A DNA stretch of 64,000 nt. It comes from Chromobotia macracanthus (taxonomy: Eukaryota; Chordata; Actinopteri; Cypriniformes; Botiidae). The notes under the pieces were generated by a model. The model was given only the letters and a program-made list of their open reading frames with translations. It ran no database searches and was not told the DNA's origin. The position numbers were made by a program, and so were the translations under genes. Position 1 is the first letter of the stretch. Each line of letters opens with the position of its first letter. This document shows, in pieces, positions 25,318-63,523 of the stretch. Location: positions 2,154,001-2,218,000 of the forward strand of contig JAZGTH010000002.1 in NCBI GenBank assembly GCA_036877525.1, in the 5' to 3' direction.

Positions 25318-27181
25318 AAATTTTTTCTCTTATATAGTGTATATACATTTTATGAATGTGCATGTGTAATGTATATTTTAACCATAGAATGCTTTACTAT
25401 AAAAAGAATACACAACTCTTTATCAGGCCCTTCTAACAGGTTAATTACAGTCAGATGTTTTATTTAACAGGAGTTTTTCATACATAGAATATTGTGATAC
25501 CTCAGAAACAATACCATGTCCTGACCAGATGCAAAACTCCAGGAAAAGCTTTTCGTGCTTGTCAGAATGGAAAGCTTCACTAATTTCACATCTTTCAATG
25601 ATGACCACTGACCACAGAATGTCTCCACATAACTTAACTAGTGGGTTAGTAAGTTTTGTTTTCATTACCTTCCTGAGCCGTGGAGCCAGCCATGCCCCCT
25701 GACACATCTCCATGGGAGACGATGGTGACTTTGATCTTGGCTCGTTTAGAGGCTTTGGTGGGTGTGGGGCTAGGAGTCTGTCACCTCATTAGGTGAAACC
25801 TGAAGTTGTCTCAGTCCAAACCCTCAATTTGGTCACTGGGTACCAGCAGTAAAACACAATGCTAATTTGGTCAGGGGCCAACAGTTTCCAAATGCCTGGA
25901 GTTTACTTAAGGGTTTAGAAAGTGAAATTTCAGATGATATTGTGAGCTTGGAAAAAGACTTCTGAAAGACTTGCAGTGTTTTTACAGTACATCTTTGAAT
26001 GGGAATATTTAGTTCGTTTGGTTTGTGTCAAAGTTGTTTTTGACCTTTCGTGGACAGATTCTGGTGGACTCTGGTGGATTCAGGTGGATTCCTTTGCAAG
26101 CAACTAGCTTTGCCATTCTTTGCATCTTTTGCAATGCATTTGTACTTTTATGCTTTACTAGCTTTAAAAATGGCATGTTATCTAGCCAACAAGGTAAATT
26201 GCAATGTAAACAATACTCGCTGATAATGTATATAGGTTGTGGGTCCAAGCCCAAAACAGGTGCCAGCTTGTGGAACCAGTGTAAAATGCCTTAAATGTAT
26301 TGAAAAAATCAGCAAAAAATGCACCTGCGCAAAAAAACCTAGAGCTTTTTGCAATGTTACGTTTCAAAACACACATAAGACATATATTAGTAAAACTAAT
26401 TAGGGATACTAAAATTGTAATTGGTTTATTAATATGACTGAACTAATATTAATTACAACACATCTGGACAATTTGAATAAATGGACATGCATTAAAAATA
26501 CCCGTCATTATATGCAAAGGCTCATACCTATCTCAGTGGTCTATGAGAGGGTAATGTATTCAGACTGCCTACTAAAACAGTATGTATCATTAGTGATACA
26601 TACCTTTTTATCATTAGTGTCTCTAGATGGTACATATCAAATTTTGTGCAAATCTAACAAAAGCTGTAAGAGAATGTCAAAAAAAGGTTTTCAATATAAT
26701 TCAATTTAGTAGCACTGACTATGACAAATTTGGTATTGTAGGACTCGACATGAGCCAACAAATCTAAAAAGATAAGTCTCATGACAATAAGGTAATTAAT
26801 CAAAAGTTATAAGCAGTTATAACCATGACAATGTCATTTAAATCACATTATAGTCATTTTAGTAAATTGTGAATTGATAGACTAGCTAATATGTTGCAGT
26901 CGATTTCCCCCATTTTTCGTCAACATTTGAGGACAATATATCTGCGATTAGGAGATGCAAACGAAATGACCATATTTTGAAGCACAATTGATCAGTGCTG
27001 CTCAAATGTTAATGTTAATGCAGCAAGCGTCCTGTAACCACATCAGGTCAGAACACCGATGGGTTATTTTGTGGTAACATGACAGTTTCTGCAGACGACA
27101 CAGCGCAGATGTCACGTAGCTTCTTATGTATGGGGGTGAAAAGGTACATGTACATAGTGTACATCTTCTCACGTCATTTAG
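25318..27181. other. Intergenic, non-coding apart from candidate exon A
   Basis: AT-rich sequence. Open frames up to about 90 codons occur at 26025-26294 and 26434-26709 but lack splice context and domain features. A small direct repeat, TCTGGTGGA/TCAGGTGGA, occurs near 26050. Confidence 0.35.
25669..25777 (-). CDS. Candidate internal exon A, function unknown
   Basis: The minus-strand segment is bounded by GGTGACAG and G|GTAATG. Its 109 bases encode TPSPTPTKASKRAKIKVTIV and then SHGDVSGGMAGSTAQE, ending in phase 1. The basic, proline-rich sequence with in-phase splice signals is more gene-like than its surroundings. It could be an exon of an unrecognised minus-strand gene or part of a pseudogene. 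Confidence 0.25.
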
Positions 27182-28073
27182 TATGGAATGCCAACGGGGC
27201 CAAAAATATTAAAAAGTAATGCGCTTTCCATCGCGACAATTTTAACGTGTTTTCTTGTTATGTGTAGACACGAACGTTTTGATTCACCTTAACGCTTTAT
27301 TTTTAGCTTGTCTGTAGTATTCCCTCCTGAATATGTAGACTCTTCCAACCACCCCTATCATTTAGTAAGAAATGGACTGTTCCAAACTTTCCAGGTGGCA
27401 AAGTGCACTGTAACAGAGTTTAGCTTCATGCTATAAATTGAGAAACATTAGCCATTTATGTTATTGCTATGCATATTTTTTATTCATTATAAACATACTA
27501 AACACACCTTGTTATTACAATATTCAGAACATTGTTTGTGTGATAAGAGGAGGCCAATCGTATGCAGTCCAAACAGGTCCTTTGGCAGTTTAAAAAAGAA
27601 TTCCTAAGTGCCATTTTAGAGAGAAACTATTGTTATATAACGATTGTATATAAATGTTTAATGTTTAACAAAGGGCCTGCAGGGATGCATGACAAACCAT
27701 GACACAAACTGACATCATAAACCATGAATCAATACGTAATCATACGTTTGCATACGTACATGCCAACGCACATTCACAATGCCATTCACATACAAATATT
27801 ACGTGTGACTTTTGCATAGGTACTGGCTTACCTAACATCGCGTCATCCCTCATGAACAGATTCGACGTCTGATGTTTAAATGCGTATATACCATTGTACC
27901 ATCACATCACAAATGCAAATATATCCTTAAATACAGCACTGGCATTGGCTGGTGGGCTGTTTGGCGCAAAGACCCGAACAAAGTATGCGTATTAACGCAG
28001 ACAAACTGTGCGTGTTGACGCGTCCAAAATTCACGTCTCATTTTAATACTTTTGGCCCCGTTGGCATTCCATA
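27182..28073. mobile_element. Non-autonomous DNA transposon with 33-bp TIRs
   Basis: TATGGAATGCCAACGGGGCC and the following CAAAAATATTAAAA at 27182-27214 are mirrored at 28041-28073 with one mismatch. The 892-bp body has no transposase-like frame. Flanking bases TTTAG occur at both sides with a one-base offset, so the target duplication is uncertain. The family is not recognised. Confidence 0.55.
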
Positions 28074-28142
28074 GTTTAGTCAAGGCAGGGTAAGCGACGA
28101 TCGACACGATTTGCTGCTTAGTTAGCAAAGTAGGTGCAGATA

Positions 28143-28830
28143 TCACACCCCATACCAGGCATCTCACCTCTCCCGGAAGTTCCGGGAGTCTTCCGCATAT
28201 TCGTAGTGGCTCCCTGATACCCGCAAATTAGATACAATATCCCGGAAATCGTGCAAGCGAGCGAAACAAGTAGCGATATATGCCGCGTCTGCGCAATAAG
28301 ACGCAGCTATAGTAAGTTCTGAATTGCAACAGAATGGGCATCCTCTGATGATTGGTCTCATATGCCCGAAATAGACCAATCAATTGTCTATATGGGCGGG
28401 CATACAATCAACCTCTCACTCTCTCAATCTCCTGTTAATTCAAAATGAATAAATTCATTGACACAGACGGCTGTGACTTTGAGCCATACAGTAAACTGCT
28501 CAAATCCGCAAAGCAAGCCACATCTCAGTACAAGGAAAGTTTGTAAATGAACTGGCAATGACAAAGAGTTTGGTGTCCTGAGAAGACTGAAAATAAACTG
28601 TATGCATAAAAGTTGAATTACCATTTATTTTAGCCATTTGAGACAGAAAGTACTGAAGTAATGAATGTGTATATGTGTGTACTGTACATAATTCAAATAT
28701 GTGCTACAAATGTTCTGTTAAATTTGTTTACTTAATCAAAAGTGTCATGGTTGGTGGGGTGTGGTTGGGCAGTTAGTGCTACCTCCCGAAAATTAGTTTT
28801 TGCGGGATGGGATGTCTGCCATACAAGCAT
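28143..28830. mobile_element. Possible hAT-like non-autonomous element
   Basis: The segment opens with CTCCCGGAAGTTCCGGGAGTC, a palindrome-rich end, and closes near CTCCCGAAAATTAGTTTTTGC followed by GGGATG. It resembles a teleost repeat I associate with hAT transposons. The boundaries and family are approximate and the TIRs are not clean. Confidence 0.35.
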
Positions 28831-29496
28831 TAAAACTCCCTAAAGATTTCTCTCGCACCCACCCAACCTTTGTCTTACAACTCCATCACAATCATAATTT
28901 GTATTGATGCTAATAATAACTATCAAGAAGACCACAACAAAGTGGTAAATTGGAGCAAGCAGCGTAATGCATCGCAGTCAGGGAGTCCCCTCCAGTCCAT
29001 TTCTATTTTCTTTCCTTGTTTTACCCCTTACATAATTCTTTTATGGTGAACAATTTTTAACAAAATAAAATGTCTTTCTTTTTTGACCATGGTGGCCTTC
29101 AACCTTACCAAAAGTAACAATAACTGTACTCAAGACCCAATATTGACGAAGCGGAGTCAATAATAACTGCTTTAATAACGTTATCCGTTCCACCTTAAAA
29201 GACGCAACGCTTCCGTATTGCCGGCTTCCTATTCGCGCTCAATTTAGGCACCGTGTCGCTTTTCTCTTATTCGCGCTGTTGTAAAGGACAAGCTTGAAAA
29301 GTTTTTCTTTTTGACGGGACATCTTCACTTTGAACAGTTAGCACATTTACTACAGCCTGAATGTTTTAAAGTGCACTATTTTATAGGGCAATATCCTACA
29401 CTAGGGTTTCTGCATAATCATGTAAATACATATTTATATTTGTAAAATATCTCAATTTTTTTTTCTATTTCCTGTGTCTATATCACAAATATATAT

Positions 29497-30400
29497 AACA
29501 AATTCCTTGTGCATGTGTGCACACTTGGCAAATAAGGACACTGGTTATAACCCCACAGTGAAAGCTTCAACTCACCCTAAAGCACAGCTGAGATATAGGG
29601 CCTCCAAATGGGTCAACATTGCAATGCGTCGTTGAACTGTATTATCACATATATCACATTCATGTGTGCAACTTCAAAATGGTACAGTAAAAAGGTTTGG
29701 ATATTTGCATGGTGTTAGAGAAGGACACTGGCTATAACCCCCTAGTAAAACAGCCAACTCACCTTAAAATGCAGCTGAGAAATAGCGCCTACAAATGGGT
29801 CAATATTCCAATGTCTCACTGAACCCTTTTGTCATATAAATTATTTGTCATTTGCACAATTAAATGTAGTAAACTTGGCATTGAAATGCTTGTGAAGAGG
29901 CTCCGACTTACAATAACATAACAGGACCATACCCAGACATATAAGTAACATGGCAGTACAATAAATAAGACACACAGTTAAATATAAGGTTATAAATAAG
30001 ATGAAGGCATTGGGATATTAGAATGACTATAAAGAGCTGTTAAAGTGAATGTACATTAAAGGGTCCATAACTTAGCAACAATATAGTTTAAATACCTAAA
30101 CTATACTGTTACTATTAACAGTAATAGTATAGACTGTTAAACTCTTATAACAGTATACTATAAACTCTGTTACTATTACTACTACTTCTTTTGCACATAT
30201 GTACATTGTTAATCTAATCTAAATGTCATCATGTTTTTAAATGTGCATGGAATTGGCCAAGAAATTCGGGTATAAGCTATACCTAGCATAATATTTTTAT
30301 CTTTTTATCATATTATTTTTATCTTGTATAGTATTAACAGCTATCAGTATCAGAATGAGCTTTATTTGCCAAGTGTGCACACATGCACAAGGAATTTGTT
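29497..30400. mobile_element. Element bounded by a perfect 39-bp inverted repeat
   Basis: AACAAATTCCTTGTGCATGT through CAAATAA at 29497-29535 is exactly inverted at 30362-30400. The right arm is preceded by 'CAGAATGAGCTTTATTTGCC', a common teleost repeat end. Inside, a ~105-bp block at 29534-29640 recurs as a diverged direct repeat at 29721-29827. No ORF of note. Confidence 0.5.
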
Positions 30401-30832
30401 TTGGTATATACACAGGTAACAAGCCTGTTTGTCATACCAAGAAAACAAGTTAATAAACTCATAGGAACAGGAAGCAATGCATCATAGTGTCATTTAACAG
30501 GCCCTTAGAAGTAATGTGAAATAGGTTTCCAGAAATAGTCCAAAATAGCTCGTGGTCTTAAGGATCACCTTAAGACTTTTAGACATCAATTATGCTTTCA
30601 TTCAATAATTCTTTTTACAATGCATATTGTGTCAAAACAGCTTTACGAAAAACAGTGTCTTATAAATATCCTAGTGAGAAAGGAACTAGTGCTTGTGGTA
30701 CATAACGGAGCAGTACAAAGGGCTGTGAGCTTGCTGAAGAAATCGGTAAACAAACAAAATATCAGCTGGTATGTTGTAAAGGGCAAAGGACACATGTGGG
30801 TTGTTATTAGTGGATATTAGCAGGCCACTAAT

Positions 30833-30894
30833 ATATAAGTTCTGTTCCTCTTCATATAAGTTCTGTTCCTCTTCATATCTGTTTATATCTGTTT
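30833..30894 (+). repeat. Short tandem repeats upstream of the msmb-like pseudogene
   Basis: ATATAAGTTCTGTTCCTCTTC occurs twice exactly (30833-30853, 30854-30874), followed directly by two exact copies of ATATCTGTTT (30875-30894). The first unit carries a TATAAG box, so the array duplicates a TATA-like element 60-120 bp upstream of the pseudogene's start codon. Confidence 0.6.
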
Positions 30895-30950
30895 ATAACC
30901 TATTGTTGTTTTGTAAGTGCTTTATCAGACCAACATTCATACTTGCAAAA

Positions 30951-31420
30951 ATGGTAAGTTTAGTAATGCTACTCTTTTGTATCGCTAATTGGTAAGAGAT
31001 AATGGAGGAGTTTTATATCACCTTAAAGGACTTATTTCTGGCTGACTTATTATAATATGCTGACTTCATTATCCTTTTTCTTACAAAGCCAATTAAGAAT
31101 AAAATAAATACATAGACGCTGACTGGAGGTGAAAAGATTTTGTAGTACAGCATAGCAGAACACAGGTATAACTGGGCAGCATAGATATCCTGGATGAGTG
31201 GTCAGTTTAACAGCATACAGAAATGCATGGCTGCTGAATGTATTGATTAGCCAATCATGATCCAGTATTTCTATTTACTTTAATTAATTAATACACTTTA
31301 TTTTAATATTTTTACAGGCATTGTTGGCTCTAGTCTTTATAGTGCCCATGTTTCTTTGAGTGATTCTTACTGTTTTCACAAACTTCCAAAACTAGGTAAA
31401 CAAAACATAAACACAGTGTA

Positions 31421-31495
<75 letters not shown>

Positions 31496-31935
31496 AAGTG
31501 ATGATTTAGGCAACATTACAGATCAAATTTACATTCAAGTTTTATTGAAGTGTTTCAAAGTTCCGAAGTATTTCAGCAAAAATACTAGCTTCACATTTCT
31601 GCTTTTAAACTCAGGGTCAGGTTTCTTAAAGGCTTTGGCATTGTAAGTGCTTTAAACACTTTATTCATTTAGTTTTCATGCCACACATGCTGTCACTAGT
31701 GTGTATGTTATACTAAACCTGGAATTTTCTTTTAACACCTATGTTAATAATGCTGAACATTTTTACATCTAATAAATGCAAGATTGTCTTGGATTCTACT
31801 AATAGTGTTTGTTTTTGTGATAGGATGGGTTCTGTGTTTATGCATACTGAAGACTGCACTGTGGAATATGATTACAGCAAATGCAAGATTTAAGTGTTTC
31901 ATGCAAAAGACCACACCATTAAGTGTGTGTATAGT
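30951..31935 (+). pseudogene. Broken beta-microseminoprotein-like copy
   Basis: The structure mirrors the intact copy at 35176-36501. An ATG is followed at once by GTAAGT (30951). A signal-peptide exon lies at 31318-31395. A last-exon match lies at 31824 onward with MGSVFMHTEDC and VEYDYSKC, close to the intact VEYDYTKC. Three defects show. The signal exon is 78 rather than 82 bases, so the hydrophobic frame (ALLALVFIVPMFL) hits TGA and the CFHKLPKL end lies in another frame. No counterpart of the cysteine-rich exon 3 is visible; a (TA)n run lies between exon 2 and the last exon. TAA replaces the GAA codon three codons after 'YDYSKC'. It is a tandem duplicate that has decayed. Confidence 0.6.
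31429..31493. repeat. (TA)n microsatellite
   Basis: A 65-bp TA run inside the broken msmb-like copy, between its exon 2 and last-exon remnants. Confidence 0.9.
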
Positions 31936-31979
31936 GCTACTGGGAAGTAATTTCCATTGACTGAGAATATAAAGATTAT

Positions 31980-32730
31980 AGGTTTACACTAACTATATGT
32001 TACATAAAATAAATTATATTGTTCACCTAATTTGTAATTAAAAGTACAAAGCAGTTATCCACCCTTTGATTTTGTTCGGATATTTGCTAATTTTGATGGC
32101 TTCCCTGATGTGCCTTGCACATCCACAAAGTCATTATTATTAGTTTACCTTTGCACATTGCAAATGGTCACACAAAAAATTTGTAAACAATTGTGGTTAT
32201 ACCAAGAGAAATAATTTGTCAACTCAAAATAAACCTTTTCAGGTTTATTGATAGTATACAATGAAAATTATTATAAATAAAAAATTACTTTAATTCTTTA
32301 GCAGGCAATAATGCAGTTTTACAGTTAAACATTGTCAAAAGTATCTTTTTACAAGTAAGAATTTTGAATCACCTTTTAATTTAGTATTATTTTAATCATG
32401 TAAAATTAAAGATTTCTCAGTACTGTAAAAAAATTCAACACATTAGTTTACATTTTTTAAAAGATAGCTTCTCTTTTTCGTTTATAAAATTGAGTAACAC
32501 TTAATTTTCCATCCGTAAGGTTTGCAAGGGGGGTCATTAATGCTTAGTAACTGACTAATAACTGCTAGGCATGAATTAAAAGCTACACCATGATTTTGTT
32601 CCTCATATTGGCTTAATGCATGGAATATTTCATATTTTTTATGTGTTGTCACATGGAGTTCCACATAGAATTGCAAATCTGACACACCAGCTAAGTTCAA
32701 AGTGTTATTCTTATATTTTGATATATAATT

Positions 32731-32768
<38 letters not shown>

Positions 32769-35120
32769 TCATGTTTTACCAGCAGAAAACATTACCCAGG
32801 CACATGTTTTACCACCAGAAAACATGAGGCAGTGGTTACATTGCTTTATGTAAAACATTATCCCACAAAATATCCAATATGTTGATATTTGCAGACACAA
32901 AATATTTACCAAGCCCTCAAGTTCAAACAAAAGGGACTTTGAACATACAGAATTTATGAACAGTGTTCAAAATGGTCTCCTTGCCGATTGCAAGTGTAAG
33001 TTAATGATTTATACATTGATTTATAATTTGAGCTGTCAGGCCTGATTTCACGGAAATGTCTGTCTGTAAACAGAAAAGAAGAAGAGCTAGCTACTACACT
33101 GCATGCAGTGTGCAATCCATTTGTAGCTTGTTCTTACAGCAGTTTAGAATTTAACTTGTAAACCACAATGATAGATCCAAACACCCAAGGTTCAGATCCA
33201 GTTCACTAGGTCTTGCATTAGGTCTCACTAGACTCGTCTTTAGAGAAATGATTTTGTCCATTAGCCAACTGTTGGGAGTTTACACTTTCATTCAACCACA
33301 AGGCAGATTCAGAGATGGAGGTGAAGAACAGCAGACAGGAGACAAAATAATGATGCAATAAAATGAGCAGAAATTATTTAATACGTTTATTTTCATTTTT
33401 AGTGCTCAGTCTACCTTCGTCTGATCAGCACAAGATTAGTGTTACTATACCAGAGACAATGATGAGATTGAGATGTAGACCATTTCCTTATCTCTATTTG
33501 TCAAAACAATACAAACCCAACACAAGATTAAACAACATTAACAAAAGTGATAGAATAAAAGGTAGTAAATAATATTAATAAAATAAGAAAATAAGAAGTT
33601 TCTGTCTTCTCTCAGATAACACACACAGACACACACGTTGCTTTTAATATATTCAGTTCCGAAGATCCTTTAACATTAGGAAGATAACTCTGCAAGTACA
33701 CTGCAATTTTATGTTTTAAACAGAGATGGCAGAGGTTTATAAATTGCAGCTTTAACCCAAGATCACCATAAACTGTATTAGATTAAAGTCAGGTGTCAGA
33801 TAATGAAAAATTATATAGCACTGTTCACAAAGCATTGTTTAAGCTTTACACAAAATTAGTGCAGATCTAGGGTGTTAATAAGCTTCTCATTGCATAGTTG
33901 CTTTGGAAGTAACATAGTTGCTTTGTGTTAGTGCAGAAAAAAATTTATTAATTACGGTCAATTAAAAATTAAAGAGAACAAACAGCTGTTACACATTTAA
34001 CTGATACACATTACTGATACACAGTAACCTATGTATTAGTGGGTGTTTGTGTGCCTTAGTATTTCATCAGGCAAATAATCAACATATTGTCCACCGTCTT
34101 CTGTTCACATTAAACACAGATATCAAGGTTCCTGGCATAGAGCAGTAAGTTCACTATTGGGAAATATATTGTAAATATCAGGGTGGCCCAAAAAGGTAGG
34201 GTTTTCCTACCTTTCAAAAGTTTTTAAACACTCATTATTCATGTTCATATTTATTATATTTATTATAAAATATTTCCCACATTTTAGAATTATACTTAAT
34301 ACTAAACTCATCAAAAAGCTCTGGGAATTATGTTGTAACCATATCATATAGTTTCTTGAGCCATTACCCTGAGATGCTTTTTAAACAGTATTGCTGCTTT
34401 TTCTAGATTACTTTGTCCAAATCAATTAAAAAAAAATGATTGTAGTTTTCTAATGACAGATATGAATATGTTGGCACAATTATATATACAATTATGTCTA
34501 CAAAAATAATTTCAAACATGAAGAAAAATTGAGAAAAATTATTTTAAAATGGTCTTTGAAAAGATTTTTTGAATATATGTTATTTAGCAAATATATATAT
34601 ACATACATATACTTTATTGTGTTGGTTTCACAGACTGTATTGACAGGAGAATAAGTATGTCAACATGTATCATGGTTTTTGCTGCTTGTTTCAATGACAA
34701 AGTCCATCTACATGACTTTTCTTGTTTGTACATTTCTTGTTGGTCTGTTGGTCTGTTCAGTAAAATACTATAATTAGGTATATGCTATGATGTGTACACT
34801 TTCTAATTAATTAATTCTAATTACTTAAACTTAATTAGTTTAATTAATTCTAACAAAACTATAATTAACTTTAATGTCAATTCATTTTTTTAAATGTAAC
34901 ATGTATGTTTGTACATTGTTTTGTGGGTGTCTCTTACCAACTTCATACAGGTGTATATATTTTAATGTATTTAATGTAGGTGGGTGTATTTATATTTCAA
35001 TTTGTAATATGACAACTGACCTTGATATTATGTTGTGAGAATATAGTATTGACAAATTCCAAAACAAATAATTTGACACATTAATCATTAACATTTAGTT
35101 CCTCCCTTCTCTTAAAAATC
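31980..35120. other. Spacer between the two msmb-like copies
   Basis: AT-rich spacer with a (TA)n run at 32732-32766. Fragments of the CTACAATCTGTAAC-type MITE family lie around 32963-33140 and 33670-33755, apparently one copy split by inserted sequence. A 69-codon frame at 33363 starts with a hydrophobic stretch but has no cysteines or splice context. Confidence 0.4.
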
Positions 35121-35130
35121 ATAAAATAGA
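35121..35130 (+). promoter_or_regulatory. TATA-like box of the msmb-like gene
   Basis: ATAAAATAGA lies 55 bp upstream of the ATG, suiting a short 5' UTR. Position and sequence are the only support. Confidence 0.35.
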
Positions 35131-35175
35131 GGCAATGTACATTTAATCTGCTATTATCAGGTCACTACCTTAAAC

Positions 35176-36501
35176 ATGGTAAGTTTCCATTATGCAACTG
35201 CATTATTAATCACTACTGCAGGATTATTTTTCACAAAATTATTCTCAAATTCTGAATTTAACAAAATGTGCCTTTACCAAAATTAATATATATATTTGCT
35301 AATATATATATATATATATATATATATTTGTGTCTGTGTGTGTGTGTGTGTCATATATAGAACTTTTGTAAAGCAAACTTTTAATTATATATTATTATGT
35401 AATTTGATCTCATCTTAATTTAATGGCTTCTGATGTTATTATATATAGATTCATGTTAGGTCACCTTGTTTGTTTGCCTATGTTTGTTTATTTTAAAGAG
35501 AGCTATAGTTTTGGGAGTATTTCTGTGTGCTGTCTTTACTCTGGTCTATTCTCAATGCTTCCAGAGTCAACACATGGCAGGTACATGCAAACTTATTTGT
35601 TTCTGCTTTGTTTTGGTTGTTATATATTTAGCATATGCATTTATGTAACTGACATTGCAACTAGGCTATACATTTTTTATGTGGAAACTTATGACCCTGG
35701 CATGTAGCACCATTGGTAGCTACTGGGTGAGCTACAGAAAACAGGCATCAGTACCTACTTACAGTATATGTTGTGATATATTACATTTACAATTCTTTTA
35801 TAGGTACAAAATTTTGTCAGGACCCAACTGATAAAACCTGGCACCCGATTGGTTCCTCCTGGAGAAACAGTAAATGTATAGACTGTGATTGTCTAGTAGA
35901 CACTATGAGATGTTGTTCTGCGTAAGTTCACTTCACTAATTCCTACTCTATCTGAAACAACTCCCATAGAATTCCTCCAAACATACAACATACACAATTA
36001 AAACTTCAAACAGGGTTGTTTTAATTGTTTTAGGAACTGTCTATGTACTATATATTTGGCATGTTGTTGATTAACACAGAGACTTTTGAGCCCTCCCTTA
36101 GTGGGGTTGTTGTAGCTTTAAACAGTAATTATAAACACTGTAAATGCAGATAGCTTTTAAATTATACTATATTCTTTTACATCTAAACTGATTCAGTTTT
36201 TAACCATAATGCTTAAGCATTTTCTATAGTGATCTGATACTCTGCATTTTTTCTGAATCGACATCTGACTTATTACTGTAATTATTGTCTATAGTAATAA
36301 ACATCATGACACAGATGTGTGATTGTGTTTGGACTGGCACAATGCATATTAACTGATTGATCTTGTATTTTGTTTTCTTTCTTTAGAATGGCGACTCCAA
36401 TCAATTATTCTGACAAGTGCGTAGTGGAGTATGATTACACAAAATGCACATTTGAAGTGTTTGAGAAAGTACAATGTTCTCATTCTGGCAAGGGTAAATG
36501 A
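35176..36501 (+). CDS. Beta-microseminoprotein-like secreted protein (four exons, intact)
   Basis: Coding exons are 35176-35178 (ATG only, then GTAAGT), 35499-35580, 35804-35921 and 36387-36501 with TGA. All junctions are GT-AG and phases join (0, 1, 2). The 105-residue product begins with a signal peptide (RAIVLGVFLCAVFTLVYS), with cleavage likely before QCFQ. The mature chain has ten cysteines. Exon 3 carries C-x8-W-x7-W then KCIDCDC and RCCS; exon 4 carries C-VEYDYTKC and a final C. This cysteine pattern and the SSW...C..C.C...CC layout are those of MSMB/PSP94, small secreted beta-rich proteins of mucus and seminal fluid. A decayed copy lies 4 kb upstream. Being a small fast-evolving family, orthology to a named fish paralogue is open. 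Confidence 0.8.
35302..35350. repeat. (TA)n/(TG)n microsatellite in msmb-like intron 1
   Basis: A TA run followed by TG dinucleotides between exon 1 and exon 2. Confidence 0.85.
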
Positions 36502-36645
36502 TTGTCACTGATTGAAAACTAAAGAGGCTATTGATTTAGTAAACAATACATTTGTTTAATATGGACATCATGTACTGAATCATAGTAAACTGCATTCAGC
36601 ATCTGATTTACAACCAAACAACACAAGCAATTGTGAGCAATTGAC

Positions 36646-36651
36646 AATAAA
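36646..36651 (+). terminator. Poly(A) signal candidate of the msmb-like gene
   Basis: AATAAA about 145 bp after the stop codon. Further AATAAA hexamers follow around 36700-36712, so the cleavage site is not fixed. Confidence 0.4.
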
Positions 36652-37395
36652 TAAATTAATTAATATTTTAAATTGTTATATTGTGTGTTGTACCTCTGTG
36701 ATTAAATAAATAAAACTAAATCAATGTTTGCTGGCAAACCCAGATCAGTTCTGTCTTGGCATTTCTCTGACCAGCTCACACCATCTCCTTACTGACAGAT
36801 TTTGTTGATTAATGTGGTAAATGTGATGCAGTCAACAAATATTTTTACTAACATTTTTACCACTAGATGGCACAACAACTTGTATTACTGTCTTGAGTTT
36901 ATTCTTCGCTTTAAGAAAAGAGGATGGAATGTTAGGAGGCAAAAGGCTGAGAGAGACAATGATTTTGCACTGACTGACAAAAACACACACACACTCACAC
37001 ATTTTCAGACATAAACACACTGCCTCTATTAATCTAACAGCAACTGGGGCAGTGAGGAGAAGTGTGTCAGGCGTGTGGGAGCATGTGCACATGTGTACAT
37101 GTGTGCATTTTGGTCCCAAAAACGTTTAGACTAGTCAAAGACATTTTTTCTTTCCTTCAAAACATTCACTCTGCTGTTAACAACATCAGGACACCGGACG
37201 AAATGCTCATTTAGTCATTTTAAGGATGGCTTTTCCAAGTTAACTTCACTGGACCACCACATTCAGGACTCAGGATTTTCAACGATTCTTTGGGAGACTG
37301 TGGAGGGGAATTTTTCTGCCATTGTCACTGCCATTGTCACTTTTTACATTGTATTCCTTCAGTGCTTGTTTTTGCTTGATTGATTCACCCACAAC

Positions 37396-63523
<26,128 letters not shown>

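Noticed and set aside
31425..31646. 73-codon frame starting with poly-(YI)
   Set aside because: It is a translation of the (TA)n microsatellite.
32482..32885. Frames containing poly-(IY) on both strands
   Set aside because: Microsatellite translation.
33363..33572. 69-codon frame with a hydrophobic start between the msmb-like copies
   Set aside because: No cysteines in msmb spacing, no splice context, and a lysine/asparagine-rich AT-driven tail; likely chance.
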